DNA of 64,000 nt from Morchella semilibera (Eukaryota; Ascomycota; Pezizomycetes; Pezizales; Morchellaceae). Within the stretch, counting starts at the first letter, position 1, and each line of letters starts with the position of its first letter. The position numbers were made by a program, and so were the translations under genes. Positions 36,817 to 48,151 of this stretch are shown piece after piece. The notes beneath the pieces are model-generated. The model did no database searches. It was not told where the DNA came from and saw nothing but the letters and a program-made list of their open reading frames with translations. The stretch is from contig WBVU01000011.1 in the NCBI GenBank assembly GCA_009192285.1, positions 558,001-622,000 of the forward strand. The letters are read 5' to 3'.

Positions 36817-38115
36817 TGAGGACTCATGGATATCGAATTTCGTGGTAGTGATCGTTGCGACGGAGGTGGTCTACCTAGCGAGAAAGTGGAGGTTGAACAG
36901 CCGATGATTTGTAGCGGCTACTGAACATACGCCGGAAAAAGAAACCAACCAACAGTGCAGCTCCCCTGACGGACTAGTTAGTATCTTGCCGTCAATGTCC
37001 TGCGTCAGCCTTCTCGTGCTTATTCCCCGCGAAGATGGCGTTTGGGTGTGTGACACGACCGGCCGCAACAGCGTAAGGACGCCGGCCTAGTGAGATGGGG
37101 GGGGAAGTTGAACCAGATGGGATGGATGTTCCGGATAATTCAGTGTACAGTATAGTTTGTGAGTACGTACCTTGTGGATTCTGTGGTGGTGATAGTATTC
37201 CTGAATGGGACAAACAGCTTGGTATGTCGGGACTGTTTGAACGGGGCCCACAGTATGTGCCTACCCTTCCTCCTGATAGCAGGCAACTATTAGAGTCTGT
37301 ACGTTGTTCGTACGATGCTGGGTTCCCTCCTCCAATTCCAACACTCAGAATTGAATAACGAAGTAGGTTGTGCAGCTGCCAAAGGGGATATGTACCTCTT
37401 ATAACCATAATTAATGCCGTTCTAAACGAATCTATCAGATGATACTACACATACATACCGACGAGTTTGATATATTGTATGGCCACTGTAGACATACATG
37501 TATGTATCTATTTATTCGCCGGGGTTTCGCCTGCGACCTCCGGGTTATTTTAACCGAGGGCTTGTTCCCTCCATCTAGAACTTCAAGCTTCGGAGTGATA
37601 ATTTATACTTGGGCGGTATTCGTTAAGTGCTTGCTATTTGTACCCACTCGACCAGACATTAACTTCATTGGAGCTGTGGAGCTGCGAGTATCTATTCTTT
37701 CAAACCTGTAGAGGTTGTTCTATACAACACCCTCGTGAGGTTTTTGGATGTGCCTTCCTCCAGGTGGATTTTATTGATATGCAAGCGCAAACCTCAAGGG
37801 GTGCTAAAAGTTGCTGCCGCTCGCAGGGATACTAACTGAAAATACAGAATCCAAGAGCCAAAGAAGATAAGAGTTCTTGTTTTGGAGTGTTTACCCCAGC
37901 AACAACCTAAACTGTTCGAGTACACCGCCCCGTTAGCTACATGTATGTAGGTACAACTTCTGGTCGACTGACACCCCTGCCAGTGATGGGTTTTCTGAGC
38001 TTATTCTTAATCTGACACTGACAGCCGTTCTTGGAGAGACTGGGAACACACTCTTGAGCAGGCAACACTACTTGAGCTTCGAATATATTTGACCCAAATC
38101 GCCTACTATCTATCG
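36817..38115. other. Divergent spacer between two Zn2Cys6 genes
   Basis: 1.3 kb shared upstream region. A 138-codon ATG-initiated frame lies on the minus strand (37408-36992) and is Ser/Pro-rich. An 87-codon frame lies on the plus strand (37095-37358). Neither joins a neighbour cleanly. TACATGTA copies are at 37495 and 37938. Confidence 0.45.
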
Positions 38116-40281
38116 ATGGATTCACTAAGTTCTCCACTACTGCGAGTCAGCAGGCCTGTAAGCGCGTGCTCACGGTGTAGGAGCGCAAAAGTGAAGGTTC
38201 AGCAAATTTCCATAGGCTCAACCAACGGAACTAGGAAAGCTGCTAATCGAGGAGCTAGTGCGATGGAAAACTACCAGCTTGTACCGCTTGTGAAAAGTCT
38301 GGCAAAGTCCACGAATGTACTGGTGGAGGAGATCAATTTGCGAGAGGCAAAGAACGCAGGTATTATCTCTGCCAGTGCATCGAGACTTAAATGTTCTGAT
38401 CAACCGTTTAGCTACATGGCCTCTCTAGAATCAAGGGTAGAAAAGCTCGAAAAGAAACTTGCAGCTATGGATGGCCGTAGAGGTTCGGTTTCAATGCTAG
38501 AATCTCGGTGCGAACCCCAAACAACAATCGGACAAACCGAAGGTATTCGAACATTCTATTTCTATAACGAACTTAGCTAAATCCTCACCAAGTTCTACCC
38601 GAAACACCCGCCGTAAAATCGAATAAGCTTGGGAAGCGGGATGACGAGAATGAAATCGAAGAATTAGTTGCGGATTTAGGGTATATGTACGCAAATTATC
38701 AACACCATGTTTGTGACAAGGAGCTAACCACTATGTATGTTGTCTCTCTAGGGCTATTAATGCCACAACAAGAGACTTCTATGGGTTCGCCCAAAGCATG
38801 ACTTTTGCAAAGCTCATGCTAAAAGCTTCTGCTGCGTCAAAAGTGATCGAATCAAAGCCCAAGGCTGGATTACCTGAACGTCATGTAGCAATGCAACTGA
38901 TACAACATTATTTTGACAAGATATTCACGACACTTCCCTGTCTCAATGAATCCAGCTTCTTTGGGGCAGTAAATTCAGTCTATCGCGATGAGGCAGCTTG
39001 TAATCCTTTTGATGTTTTCACAGTATATATGGTTCTCGCGATAGGAACAATGTCCTTATCGAAGAGGAGAGACTCGGTGGCAGCGCATAATGCTGCTTGT
39101 TTTGTCAAATCTGCCCTAGAGCATGCGGATTCTGTCATATCACCAAGTGGTGTTAGTGGAGTCCAAGCTACACTACTTCTAGTTCAATATTCAATGTTAG
39201 AACCAGCACATTTCAATAGCTGGTATTTGATAGGAACCGCATCAAGGATAATGATTGATATTGGTCTTCACCAAGAACCTCCCAAGAATTTGAGGAAAAA
39301 ATCTGATGTTGATTTGCGGAGGAGAATATTCTACTGTGTATACGCCCTGGATAGGTGAGTCTTTTAATTACTTCAGAGTACTGTACTAGAGTTTGAAACT
39401 TAAATTTCTTTTATAGGTCCATAAGTATGGTTCTGCAACGGCCAGTTACCTTTTCAGATGACTCTGTCATGGTCGAGCTACCCAAAGCAGCTAATCCAGA
39501 CGTTGTCAAAAGAATGCATGTCAGGGGTGCACTTACACCGATGATTGCTGCCACAAAACTCTTCGAGTTACGAAAGCTTCAATCCGAGTGGTATCAAAAC
39601 TTGCATCTTTCTGGGAATGTTCCCATTGAAGATCCTAAGCCATACTTTCAACAGCGGACTGAAATGTTAAAAGCTTGGAGAGACACAATGCCTGAGTCAA
39701 TTAATCAGTCAACCAAGGATTGGCTTTACCTTGAATGGTATTACCTCAATGTTTATGTTGCTGCCCCTTGTCCCAAGATCCCACGTCCCTGCGACGAAGC
39801 GATGGCTCAGATTTTCAATAATTGTGTCAATTACGCACGAAGGTTCCGGAATATACTCCAAGATTCCAATGCTCGCTTTGTTTACACATACCACGATGCT
39901 CTCCGGACATACTTCATAGGGAACAACTTCCTTCACGCCATGTGGCATAGTGAACATGCCCTCATAGATGACTCTAATATAGAGTCCGCCATTGATGCAA
40001 TAAAAGCCATTACGATTGTTCTGACCTCAATGATTGTTCGGTGGCAAGAAGTCGAAACCTTAAGGGACAGGTTTCGGGAAGAATCAAACTACATGATGTC
40101 GAAAAGATTTCAACAAAGGCTAGAGAATCTAGTTACCCCTCCAGAATTGGTCATATCGGCGCACCACCTTCCATATGAATGGTCGGCCCCGGCTGCAGAT
40201 AGTTCCCAGCCAGAGTATAACCCTTCAGCGCATATTGCGACTACGGATTTTGGCAACGTAGTCTTCTATCGATATGGTTAG
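38116..40281 (+). CDS. Zn2Cys6 transcription factor with fungal MHR domain (B)
   Basis: Second regulator, 622 aa in six exons: 38116-38196, 38259-38359, 38412-38542, 38593-38680, 38752-39354, 39417-40281; introns of 50-71 bp, several with CTAAC/CTAAT branch sites. The zinc cluster is C-x2-C-x6-C-x6-C-x2-C-x8-C (Cys18, 21, 28, 35, 38, 47) and is split by intron 1 after CRSAKVK. Then come QFARGKERSYMASLESRVEKL (linker and coiled coil) and a fungal_trans domain: MQLIQHYFDKIF, LPCLNESSFF, LLLVQYSMLEPAHFNSWYLI, IDIGLHQEPP, RRRIFYCVYALDRSISMVLQRP. The ATG at 38116 follows an in-frame TTG only. It is divergent from regulator A, but the two differ in cluster spacing and linker, so they are not recent duplicates. 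Targets are unknown. Confidence 0.87.
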
Positions 40282-43200
40282 AAGGGCTTTCCGCCTTTAG
40301 GATATCTTTCATAACCATTGTCGAAGTTCTATTTAATCGAATTGACTGTTCATTATGTTTTTTTTATTTACTTGATTGCGTTTATCTCTTCCGCCTCGCA
40401 ACAAACTCACATCTATCAAGCCACGTATTCATTTTGTTATTACCTCCCGACCCGCCCCACCTCACACCCTAGCCCGGCCCGGGCCATCTTTGTTAAGTGC
40501 TCCCTCGCAGGGGCTCGTGAGAGGGAGGGGGAGGGGGAGAGGAAGGGAAGAAGAGAGAGAGGGGGAAAAAAAAGTGATATAACAGCTATCATAGCCGTCC
40601 TATCACCGGCCGAAATCTCGATACTTGGCGTCTAATATGCGTTTCTAATGAAACGTGATCTGAAGCATGTAACTACTGTAAGCCTATCTCATCGTACTTA
40701 AACCAAATATTATGCGCGGGAGCGGTGGCTGTAGGATACCCCCTTGCGGTAGCTGCACGTGTTGTTGCTGGCTGAGCACAGGATTATGCAGTAGTTTATT
40801 TTCCATTACAACGTCCAATTAGTTGGACTTATCAAGTGTGCTGACCCGCTTTACAAGATGAAAATTGTGAGTGATATTTCATGTTTCATTTCTAGCTAAT
40901 GTTCCAATACAGGCCCCTGAGGTAACAAGTCCGTTTCACTCATGGATACCAGATACAACACTTATCAGAGGTCCAAGGATCAGGCAGAGGCGGGGTGATA
41001 CTTGTCACATTGAGATTTTCAGCTAAACTGTTTTTTTTTTCCATATCTTGCTCATTCCTGGACTATCGTTCATGATGTACTTTTGTATATAAAAGGCTTA
41101 TTTTTATATTAGACATATCCCTCGCTCCAAAATTTCTACCTATTATAGTGTATGGGTAAGGTTATATGCATGTAAAGTGGTTGCTTTCCCGGGCGGTTGA
41201 TGGAAATACTCTGTTCTAGAGCTATCCCTTGAGATGCCCTCAGAAAATGCTGACCCACTTTGTGAGAAAAGAGTGTGGCTAATGCTAGTAAAGTACATGT
41301 ATTCAATAATTAATCTCTGGCCAATAACCCACAAGTACCTGGCAGTGGCTTTAGCACCCGCATGAGGGTTGGCATCGACTACTTAGAAAGAAACTACTGG
41401 CTCCGGCTTACAACACCTGCCTACCAAGTCTGCGGGGGGCCTGGACGGAAGGTTCGTGAATAGTAACCAATAATCCAGCCACTCGAAAGGTTAGATTTGA
41501 GATTGGACCTAAGAGAGGAGCTTCCCTCTGTTATTTTTCTTCACATTTAATATTGTGATATCGATGTGGCAGTATCGGCACCGATCGACCGATATCCTTT
41601 TGTGGCGTGGAGTGATAAAGCATGATTGTGGGAAAAGTGAAGATGTCAGCTAAACAAAAGAGTGGTAAAAGAGTGTAGAGTTTCCAGTGAGTAGAGATGT
41701 GATATAGATATAAGAATATTGACACTGAAAGGCTCACTCACCACCACCACCACCACCACGTGGGACACGGTTGACGGTCATGCGGTCATTGTTAAGCATC
41801 TCAATAGTAGCAACAGCTACTCATAAAATAGGATCAATGCAAAATATGACGGATAACGCGCTATGATTCATATGCCCGGCACAGTTTCGTTACTCATGGC
41901 CTCTTACCAAACTATATAACATGTCCTAGGCTATTGATTGTTCTGGTACTGTTTACTTTTCTTACATGTAGAGAGGTACTAGCAATCAGGGCGCGTTGGG
42001 TAGTGGTATATAAGAGACAATTGATAACATCACCGCATTATAAAGTAGGTCAGGCTATGGTGGAGTGGAAACCAGGAGCGCTTCTGTTTTCGAACACCGG
42101 TCTTCCTCTAGACGAACTAACTGCAGGTGATGGATTCAACAATCTATAATTTATGCTAAATCTGAAGGCGCATTTGCTTGCGTTGATTGTACAGAACCTC
42201 GCACCCTTTGAAAAATAAATAAAAATAAAAAAATAATCCTTAGACATATATCAGCTGCTGCCGGGAACGGTAATCCTTGAAATGGTCAATTAAACTGGCT
42301 CATTTCGAGCTTTATGCCAAGGCAAGTCTCATCTTAAAATTGGAGATACCTACTTATATATACAACATATATGGCTGCAGAACTAAGAGCTAAGCTCGTC
42401 ATGTTGGTTGTCACGATGAAACCCTATTGTAATTGGTGTCCGAACAATTCGGGACATCCCCGAACTCGAAAGATTCGTACGCTGATGTACAAAACAAATA
42501 AAGCAACGTCAGTGATAACAATTAATGCAAAGTTTTTAAATTCATCCAAAACCAAAGCCTAGCTGTAGCCCCAACCTCTGAGGAAAATGGAGACTCAAGT
42601 TTCTTGGGAATCGCTCGCCCTCTTGATCCCATGGCCTATTTGGTTCTTTTCTTCATAGGATATAATCCAAAGTATCACCCAGGCCTCCTAATACGTCTAG
42701 GTGCGTTCCTGTGAATGTATTAAAGACCTCTTTGTCCACAATCACTTTCCATTCCTCAACATTCGAAGTCCTCTCCTCCATACCCAAATATATATCAAAC
42801 GACCAGCCAATCTGAATCCCGCCGAAAAGAAAGACCAAAGATTCTTAGTTATAGATTTACCCTTTTAAATATCCTATAACACCTCTATACGTTTGGAAAT
42901 GTGCAATTACGAGAAGATCATCTATGAGGAGTGTAGCCACATCAAACTCCGCCTCATGTCCTACTGCCACTTTGCTCGAAATGATCCCTTCCATCAATGT
43001 TGGGGGGTCGCGGCCGTTAAGCGCGAGAGAAGAGTTGAAGGCGAGAAATGCTCCGATTGCAAGGAACAAGGGTTGGGCCTATGAGATTGATGTTGATACG
43101 AATGGGTTGAGCTCTGTTGAATTGCAATTATTTTCTTAAACTCTCAACACTGAGTTCGTGAATTATTTCCCTCCTTTCTTTAGAAAGATGTGATAGGAAT

Positions 43201-44468
43201 GCCTACATGTATTCACTGTATATTTTCGATTCATGTTTTGATTGATCCTTTTCTTTTTTTCTTTTGTATGTTTGTTCTTGGTATGGCGAGGCAGGGGAAC
43301 AGGGGAAATTACATCGACAACGGCCATGCAGTGCGGCCGGATAGGATCTGACGGGAAGAGTCATGGACTAAGCATCTGGGGAGAGGAGTTTAGCAAATAA
43401 CAATAGGCAAAAAGATTTACACATCATTTTCAGATGACCTATTAGATTCTCTCGTTATGCTCCTTTGCTGGCGAAATCTCCTGCACATGGGTACTCATAC
43501 GGGTCATGCGCTTGCCGTAAATTTTGATAGCTATAAACCTAATTGGCCACGCCCCAAACTCCCTATTATTGGAAGGATTGTTACAACCAAGTACTCTACT
43601 AAATTGTAATATGTATGTACGGACAACTGACCAAAACATAGGTGTGCATGCGTGACTGCAAGTTTGAGGCCACTAGATATTTGTAAGCTATGTAACCTCG
43701 AAATCACCAGATATATCGCATTAAGAACGCTGGTCTCCGAATATTGATTTTCTATAATAAATTTGATGTAATCGATAAAACACCCTGAGTTTTCACAGTC
43801 CGGGATCCGCATTTCATATCGAACCCCGAATAAAAGTAATAACAAGTTAGCGATATACCCAGATTGCAGTACCTTTGAAACTACAATACTGTTATGGCTT
43901 GCCCAGGTCTTGCTCTAATGGAAACGCGAGTTTCCACAATAGGCAATAAGTACATGTATGTACTCACACTACCAGTTGCCTAAACTGCAGAAGAATTGAG
44001 ACGTCGTTTCTGAACGTTACGTTTTTGCAGCCTGCCTAAATATCCAATAGGGGTCTACGATAGATCTCTACTATTGTAACATGGAAGGAACTCTGCCCAC
44101 AGCGCCTCTTTCGACGGTCTAATAGATCGCCAAAACTGCATGAGCTTGATTTACGGTAAAGATAACGAATATCCTCTACAATAGCCTTGCAAAAGGTCAA
44201 ACTTGGAAAGACTAAGCGAAAGAGCTGTCACAGTCGGTGGGAGACCTAAATGTCGCCCAACACCATGGCGATAGATAATGGATGTCTTACGCATGTAGAT
44301 ACCCTATCCACTTTTATGCTACAGACAATTAAACTAGTATCTCACCAGACACTAAACACTGAATATTTCTTTCATAGTTGCGCCTCCTATTGTTGGTATC
44401 GCAATGAATTGAGAACACACTGATCTTCCCATATCTATATCACAAGCAAGTCATTTATGGCTTATGAT
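40282..44468. other. Spacer between regulator B and DAP1
   Basis: 4.2 kb between convergent genes. It contains a GA-rich tract near 40521-40570, (CCA)n at 41739-41759, and TACATGTA at 41294, 41963, 43204 and 43951. One weak coding candidate on the minus strand at 42653-43069 is listed separately. No other gene is supported. Confidence 0.5.
42653..43069 (-). CDS. Weak candidate: unrecognised two-exon coding segment
   Basis: I do not recognise this. Two minus-strand frames, 43069-42857 and 42838-42653, could join through an intron ending in TTCAG (about 42766-42880 region), giving roughly 120 residues. The first piece has a hydrophobic LFLAIGAFLAFNSSLAL segment like a membrane helix or signal. 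The second reads DIYLGMEERTSNVEEWKVIV and ends FTGTHLDVLGGLGDTLDYIL. No ATG opens it, and the upstream frame hits a stop just before a possible acceptor. It may be the end of a longer gene, a decayed gene or a chance frame. Confidence 0.15.
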
Positions 44469-45178
44469 CTAAAGGTTGGAAGCGCCAGCAACCTTCCCAA
44501 CAATGTTATAGCGCTTGCTGAAGAAAGTAAACCTGATGATGCAGAATTTCAAGTCGAGATAAATGTTAGTGTATGGAAAAGAATAATACCGATGAATACT
44601 GAACGGTAAAACACAAATAAGGGTTCATAGGAGCATGCTCATACCAGTCATTCAAAACACCCTTTTCCTTTTCGGAGAGATCCGACCATTCAGGAAGAGC
44701 ATCCTCCTCCTTGACAGACGATTTGGCCAGCGCACGAGAGGCGTCTTTACCAGCGAATACTAGTGGAAAGTGATAGGTGATTAGCTCGGATACAACAAGA
44801 AGCTCCTTGGGATGACAAACCGTGATAGGCGCCTCCTGGGGCGTAGCTGTTGTTTCCTGTTACATCAAAAACAGTACCCTTCCTCCAATTAGCCCCCATA
44901 TCCCATAGAGTGTAGTAAGATATACAAACCTTAATAGCAACGTATGTAGGATAATCCGGATTAGCACCTGTCAAAGAATTAACAACTTGAAATAAGGATA
45001 TAGGATTCTCCATAGGTGCTGACTCCATAAATCAATTCTGGGCGTCAGAGAGCTCCCTTGTTACTGTACACTTACCATTACATTTCGACAAGTGCTCGAT
45101 TGAGATAGGGTCCTCTTTGGGTTGTGCAAGAGCGACTGGCTGCTTGGGTGCGAAGTTTTTTGGTTCTGGAGCCGACAT
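44469..45178 (-). CDS. DAP1: Cytochrome b5-like heme protein Dap1 (MAPR family)
   Basis: Membrane-associated progesterone receptor family protein; in yeast Dap1 binds heme and supports the sterol P450 Erg11. Five exons: 45178-45076, 44967-44930, 44878-44821, 44759-44645, 44532-44469 (125 aa; introns of 108, 51, 61 and 112 bp). Each exon is short, so no long open frame exposes the gene. The spliced protein reads ISIEHLSKCNG, then NPDYPTYVAIKGTVFDVTGN, SYAPGGAYH, VFAGKDASRALAKSSVKEED, LPEWSDLSEKEKGVLNDW and FTFFSKRYNIVGKV, the full Cyt-b5/MAPR domain in order. The Tyr residues expected to ligate or contact heme (YPTYVAIKG, AYH region) are present. No N-terminal membrane helix is visible, as in yeast Dap1. 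All four introns keep frame and the domain is unbroken, so this is a confident call. Confidence 0.9.
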
Positions 45179-45428
45179 TTTTAAGCCTTCTGTTTCTCGA
45201 TTTGATTCTTCTTTATTTAATTTAGAGAGTCTTTAAGCTTGCTGAAAGATATGGGTCAGGAAGGTGAGGTGAGGTTAGGATATGGCGGGGTTTCTGCCAA
45301 GAACCCCCATCTCTTTAAGCTTGTAAGCCTAGCACGTGCATGCTAGTTGAGCTAGTTGAACAGGAAACATGTGAGTGTGTAGCCTTAAATAAATGTAATC
45401 TAATATATGAACAGACCTAACCCTAACA

Positions 45429-45460
45429 TACATACATGTATGTAACTACATGTACATGTA
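45429..45460. repeat. Triple TACATGTA with 16-bp perfect palindrome
   Basis: Octamers start at 45433, 45447 and 45453. Bases 45429-45444 (TACATACATGTATGTA) are a perfect 16-bp palindrome. The cluster is about 250 bp upstream of the DAP1 start codon. Confidence 0.8.
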
Positions 45461-46058
45461 CTTCTACATATGGCGCGAGAAGGCATAGGGGGTGGGTGGG
45501 TGTGTAAACCTCAGAGGAATTTTTTTTGTATGGGAATTAGACCGTTAGGCTAGGCACTAGTACAATTATGGGGGTAGATCTCCCAATTTCTATAGACTGG
45601 TTGGCTGCAAACACTGGGGTTTGCACACCTACCCTCCATAGCTTCTCGAGCCATACTTCATGTAATGTTGGAGAACGACCGCTGAAAATGGTACGGAGTT
45701 TCGCCCCGAGATGATAATATGAATGTAAATACTTATTTACATTATAAACAACTACTTCATTCGATCATGTCGACAAATCACTACGGGTAATATATACTAT
45801 AGTGTACTAATTAGGAAACACTTAAGCTTCCTTTTCAACTGACCGGTGTGTATGCGCTGTGGGCGCACTCACACCCAATCGCAGGGTGCTCACAAGAAAC
45901 AACATTGTGGAAGCCTTTATGGAAGAGTTAATGGGAGGTCAATAAAGGCATATCCACGAACTACACGCGGTACTAGATCCAGCTTGACCTCGAGCCAGGC
46001 AAGAAAGATCCTAAGAGCTGGCTAATTCTCAGAGCGCCGAGCGCCTTTCTACATACTC

Positions 46059-46665
46059 TACATGTATGCATGCAAGCTGGATTTAGGGAAAATCGTCAAT
46101 GCGGCTAGCTAGCTTACGCTGCGCAACGTGGATACTACATGTACGTAGTGTGGATACCCCCAAATTAAAGTCTACTCGTAGGGTGCCGGTAGTCTACATT
46201 TAGTGAATGCACTCGAATCCGGCTCCCCCTCCTTTGCGGACCTAAGTACGTGTGCTGTGGAGCTCAGGGAAGCAAGCAGAGGGCCAAGAAACATGAAACA
46301 TCTGTAAAGGAGGTCCTTCACGCGTACGTACGGGTACTTTCTCGGACAAATAATATCGAACCTCAAGCAAATTAAGAGAACATGTTCCCATACTTTCGAC
46401 ACAAACCGTGAGAAATGTACCTAAAGTTCGAAACGTACATGTAGGTATACCGCAATATAAACTACATGTATAGATTTTGAGTCAAATATACCATGAGACC
46501 ATGCACGTACCATCTAGAAGGTTAAACCACCCATATTGCGGAGCCAAGCTCATCAGCCAGACAAAGAGCGGGCTAGTGTGTATCGCTTTAATCTGTATGT
46601 ATTCTATAGGATATATACATACATGTATGTGCGTGTATATATCTGGATATACGCAGATACATGTA
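46059..46665. repeat. Cluster of six TACATGTA palindromes
   Basis: Copies begin at 46059, 46136, 46436, 46463, 46620 and 46658 within about 600 bp of non-coding DNA. Confidence 0.8.
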
Positions 46666-47373
46666 AGAGCTTATAGACTTAGAAACGATCGAGGTATCAA
46701 TGGCATATTGATAATGTTGAAATAGTCGCTGGAAGAGCCCAGGGAATTGATCATAAGTATAAACTGAGCAATATAGCTACCGAGTGATTTATCATGACTA
46801 TATGTCCCTCACAGATTTAGAATTTGGAATTTAGGTATCGATACAATTACAAAGAAACTTACCATCAGTAACTAAGTCTGTGGCATGTATACCCATAGCA
46901 CTCATATTCGCACTAAGGTGCTATAACCAGATTCTTATCATGTTCTCCGATCCTCAAATTAAAGTGCTATTAACCTGTAATTACTCGCTAGACACAGCCT
47001 CGCAGAAACGACCACTACTATCCCAAATCGTAGCTGCAGGCACTTAGAATTTCGCCAGCGAATTCCAGATCGCAATAACCCAATTCCGGCGGGTAACTCC
47101 GGCAGCTAATCGGCCGATTTAAAACCGTGACCACTACCGATTTGAGTCCACATCATTAGCGTACATGAAATCACTTTATATATTTCTCATTATTATGGGT
47201 GGACACTAAGGTAATGTCATTTCCTTAGATTCCCGATGATGGATTATAATTATTTTGAACCCTATGGCGTAATCCTGATACTAAGGTAAATTATAAACTT
47301 ACTTCGATGCCCTTATATGCATGCACAAGTACATGTGGTCTCCTATGATATTCTGGAAACTGGGGTAGTTTAC

Positions 47374-48019
47374 TACATGTATGTACGTGTTTGCGGCCCG
47401 CGCCGGCTAGATTGCATACACATAAGTACATGTAATTCTGAGGTATCACATCTCGATAGGGACCAAGTTAATCCGATACCTACAGAATGAAAAAACAAGG
47501 TGAAATCACTACTATAGGACAACGGGATTTAGCGACGAATACTGAATTAAACTGACACTGGAAGAATACTATACCAATACCGTATTCTTACCGCATTACT
47601 AGCATGTTGATATATGGGAATACCGTAGTGATCCCACCCCTTTTTGTACTGCATGTGAAAGGTACATCTATCTATATCGATAATCATAAGGCCGTCAGTC
47701 TCATATGGTAAAAAAAAAAAGTATGTGTACTATGGTTTAGAACTTGATTTAGAACTAACGCATAGGCTATAGCTAGCGTGCGTAGTAATTGCAGGCTATT
47801 AGCAACGCAGCGTTAACACTCGGTTTTGATACATGTATATGCTCGAATCCGCGAATGATTTAGATACATGTAAGTAGACATACTTGTGTATATGTATAAT
47901 TTGTAGCTAATACAATCAATTAACAGAATAAGTATAAAGATACATGTACACAGGATTCTCAGAAGAGATCCTGTGAAGTCCCATCATTCCAAACACTTGT
48001 ACACTGATGCATACATGTA
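47374..48019. repeat. Cluster of six TACATGTA palindromes downstream of HSP78
   Basis: Copies begin at 47374, 47427, 47830, 47865, 47941 and 48012. The last lies about 130 bp beyond the HSP78 stop codon. Confidence 0.8.
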
Positions 48020-48151
48020 TCCCAAATCGGTCGAAGGCACCCCTATAAAAATTGACTTGCCTAAACCTCGTTATAAAATATTGAACACCTTGAATTCTCA
48101 GCAGGCTACTGTGAGAATAAGTAAAATCACAAATAATGCATATTAACGATA

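Larger units (their letters stand above)
45179..48151. other. Spacer between DAP1 and HSP78, palindrome-rich
   Basis: 3 kb upstream of DAP1 and downstream of HSP78, without a supported gene. It has the densest concentration of TACATGTA in the window: 15 copies between 45433 and 48019. The largest open frames are 82 codons and unremarkable. Confidence 0.55.

Noticed and set aside
37095-37358. 87-codon ATG frame between the divergent regulators
   Set aside because: Overlaps a longer antisense frame; no homology and no promoter. Left as possible but unsupported.
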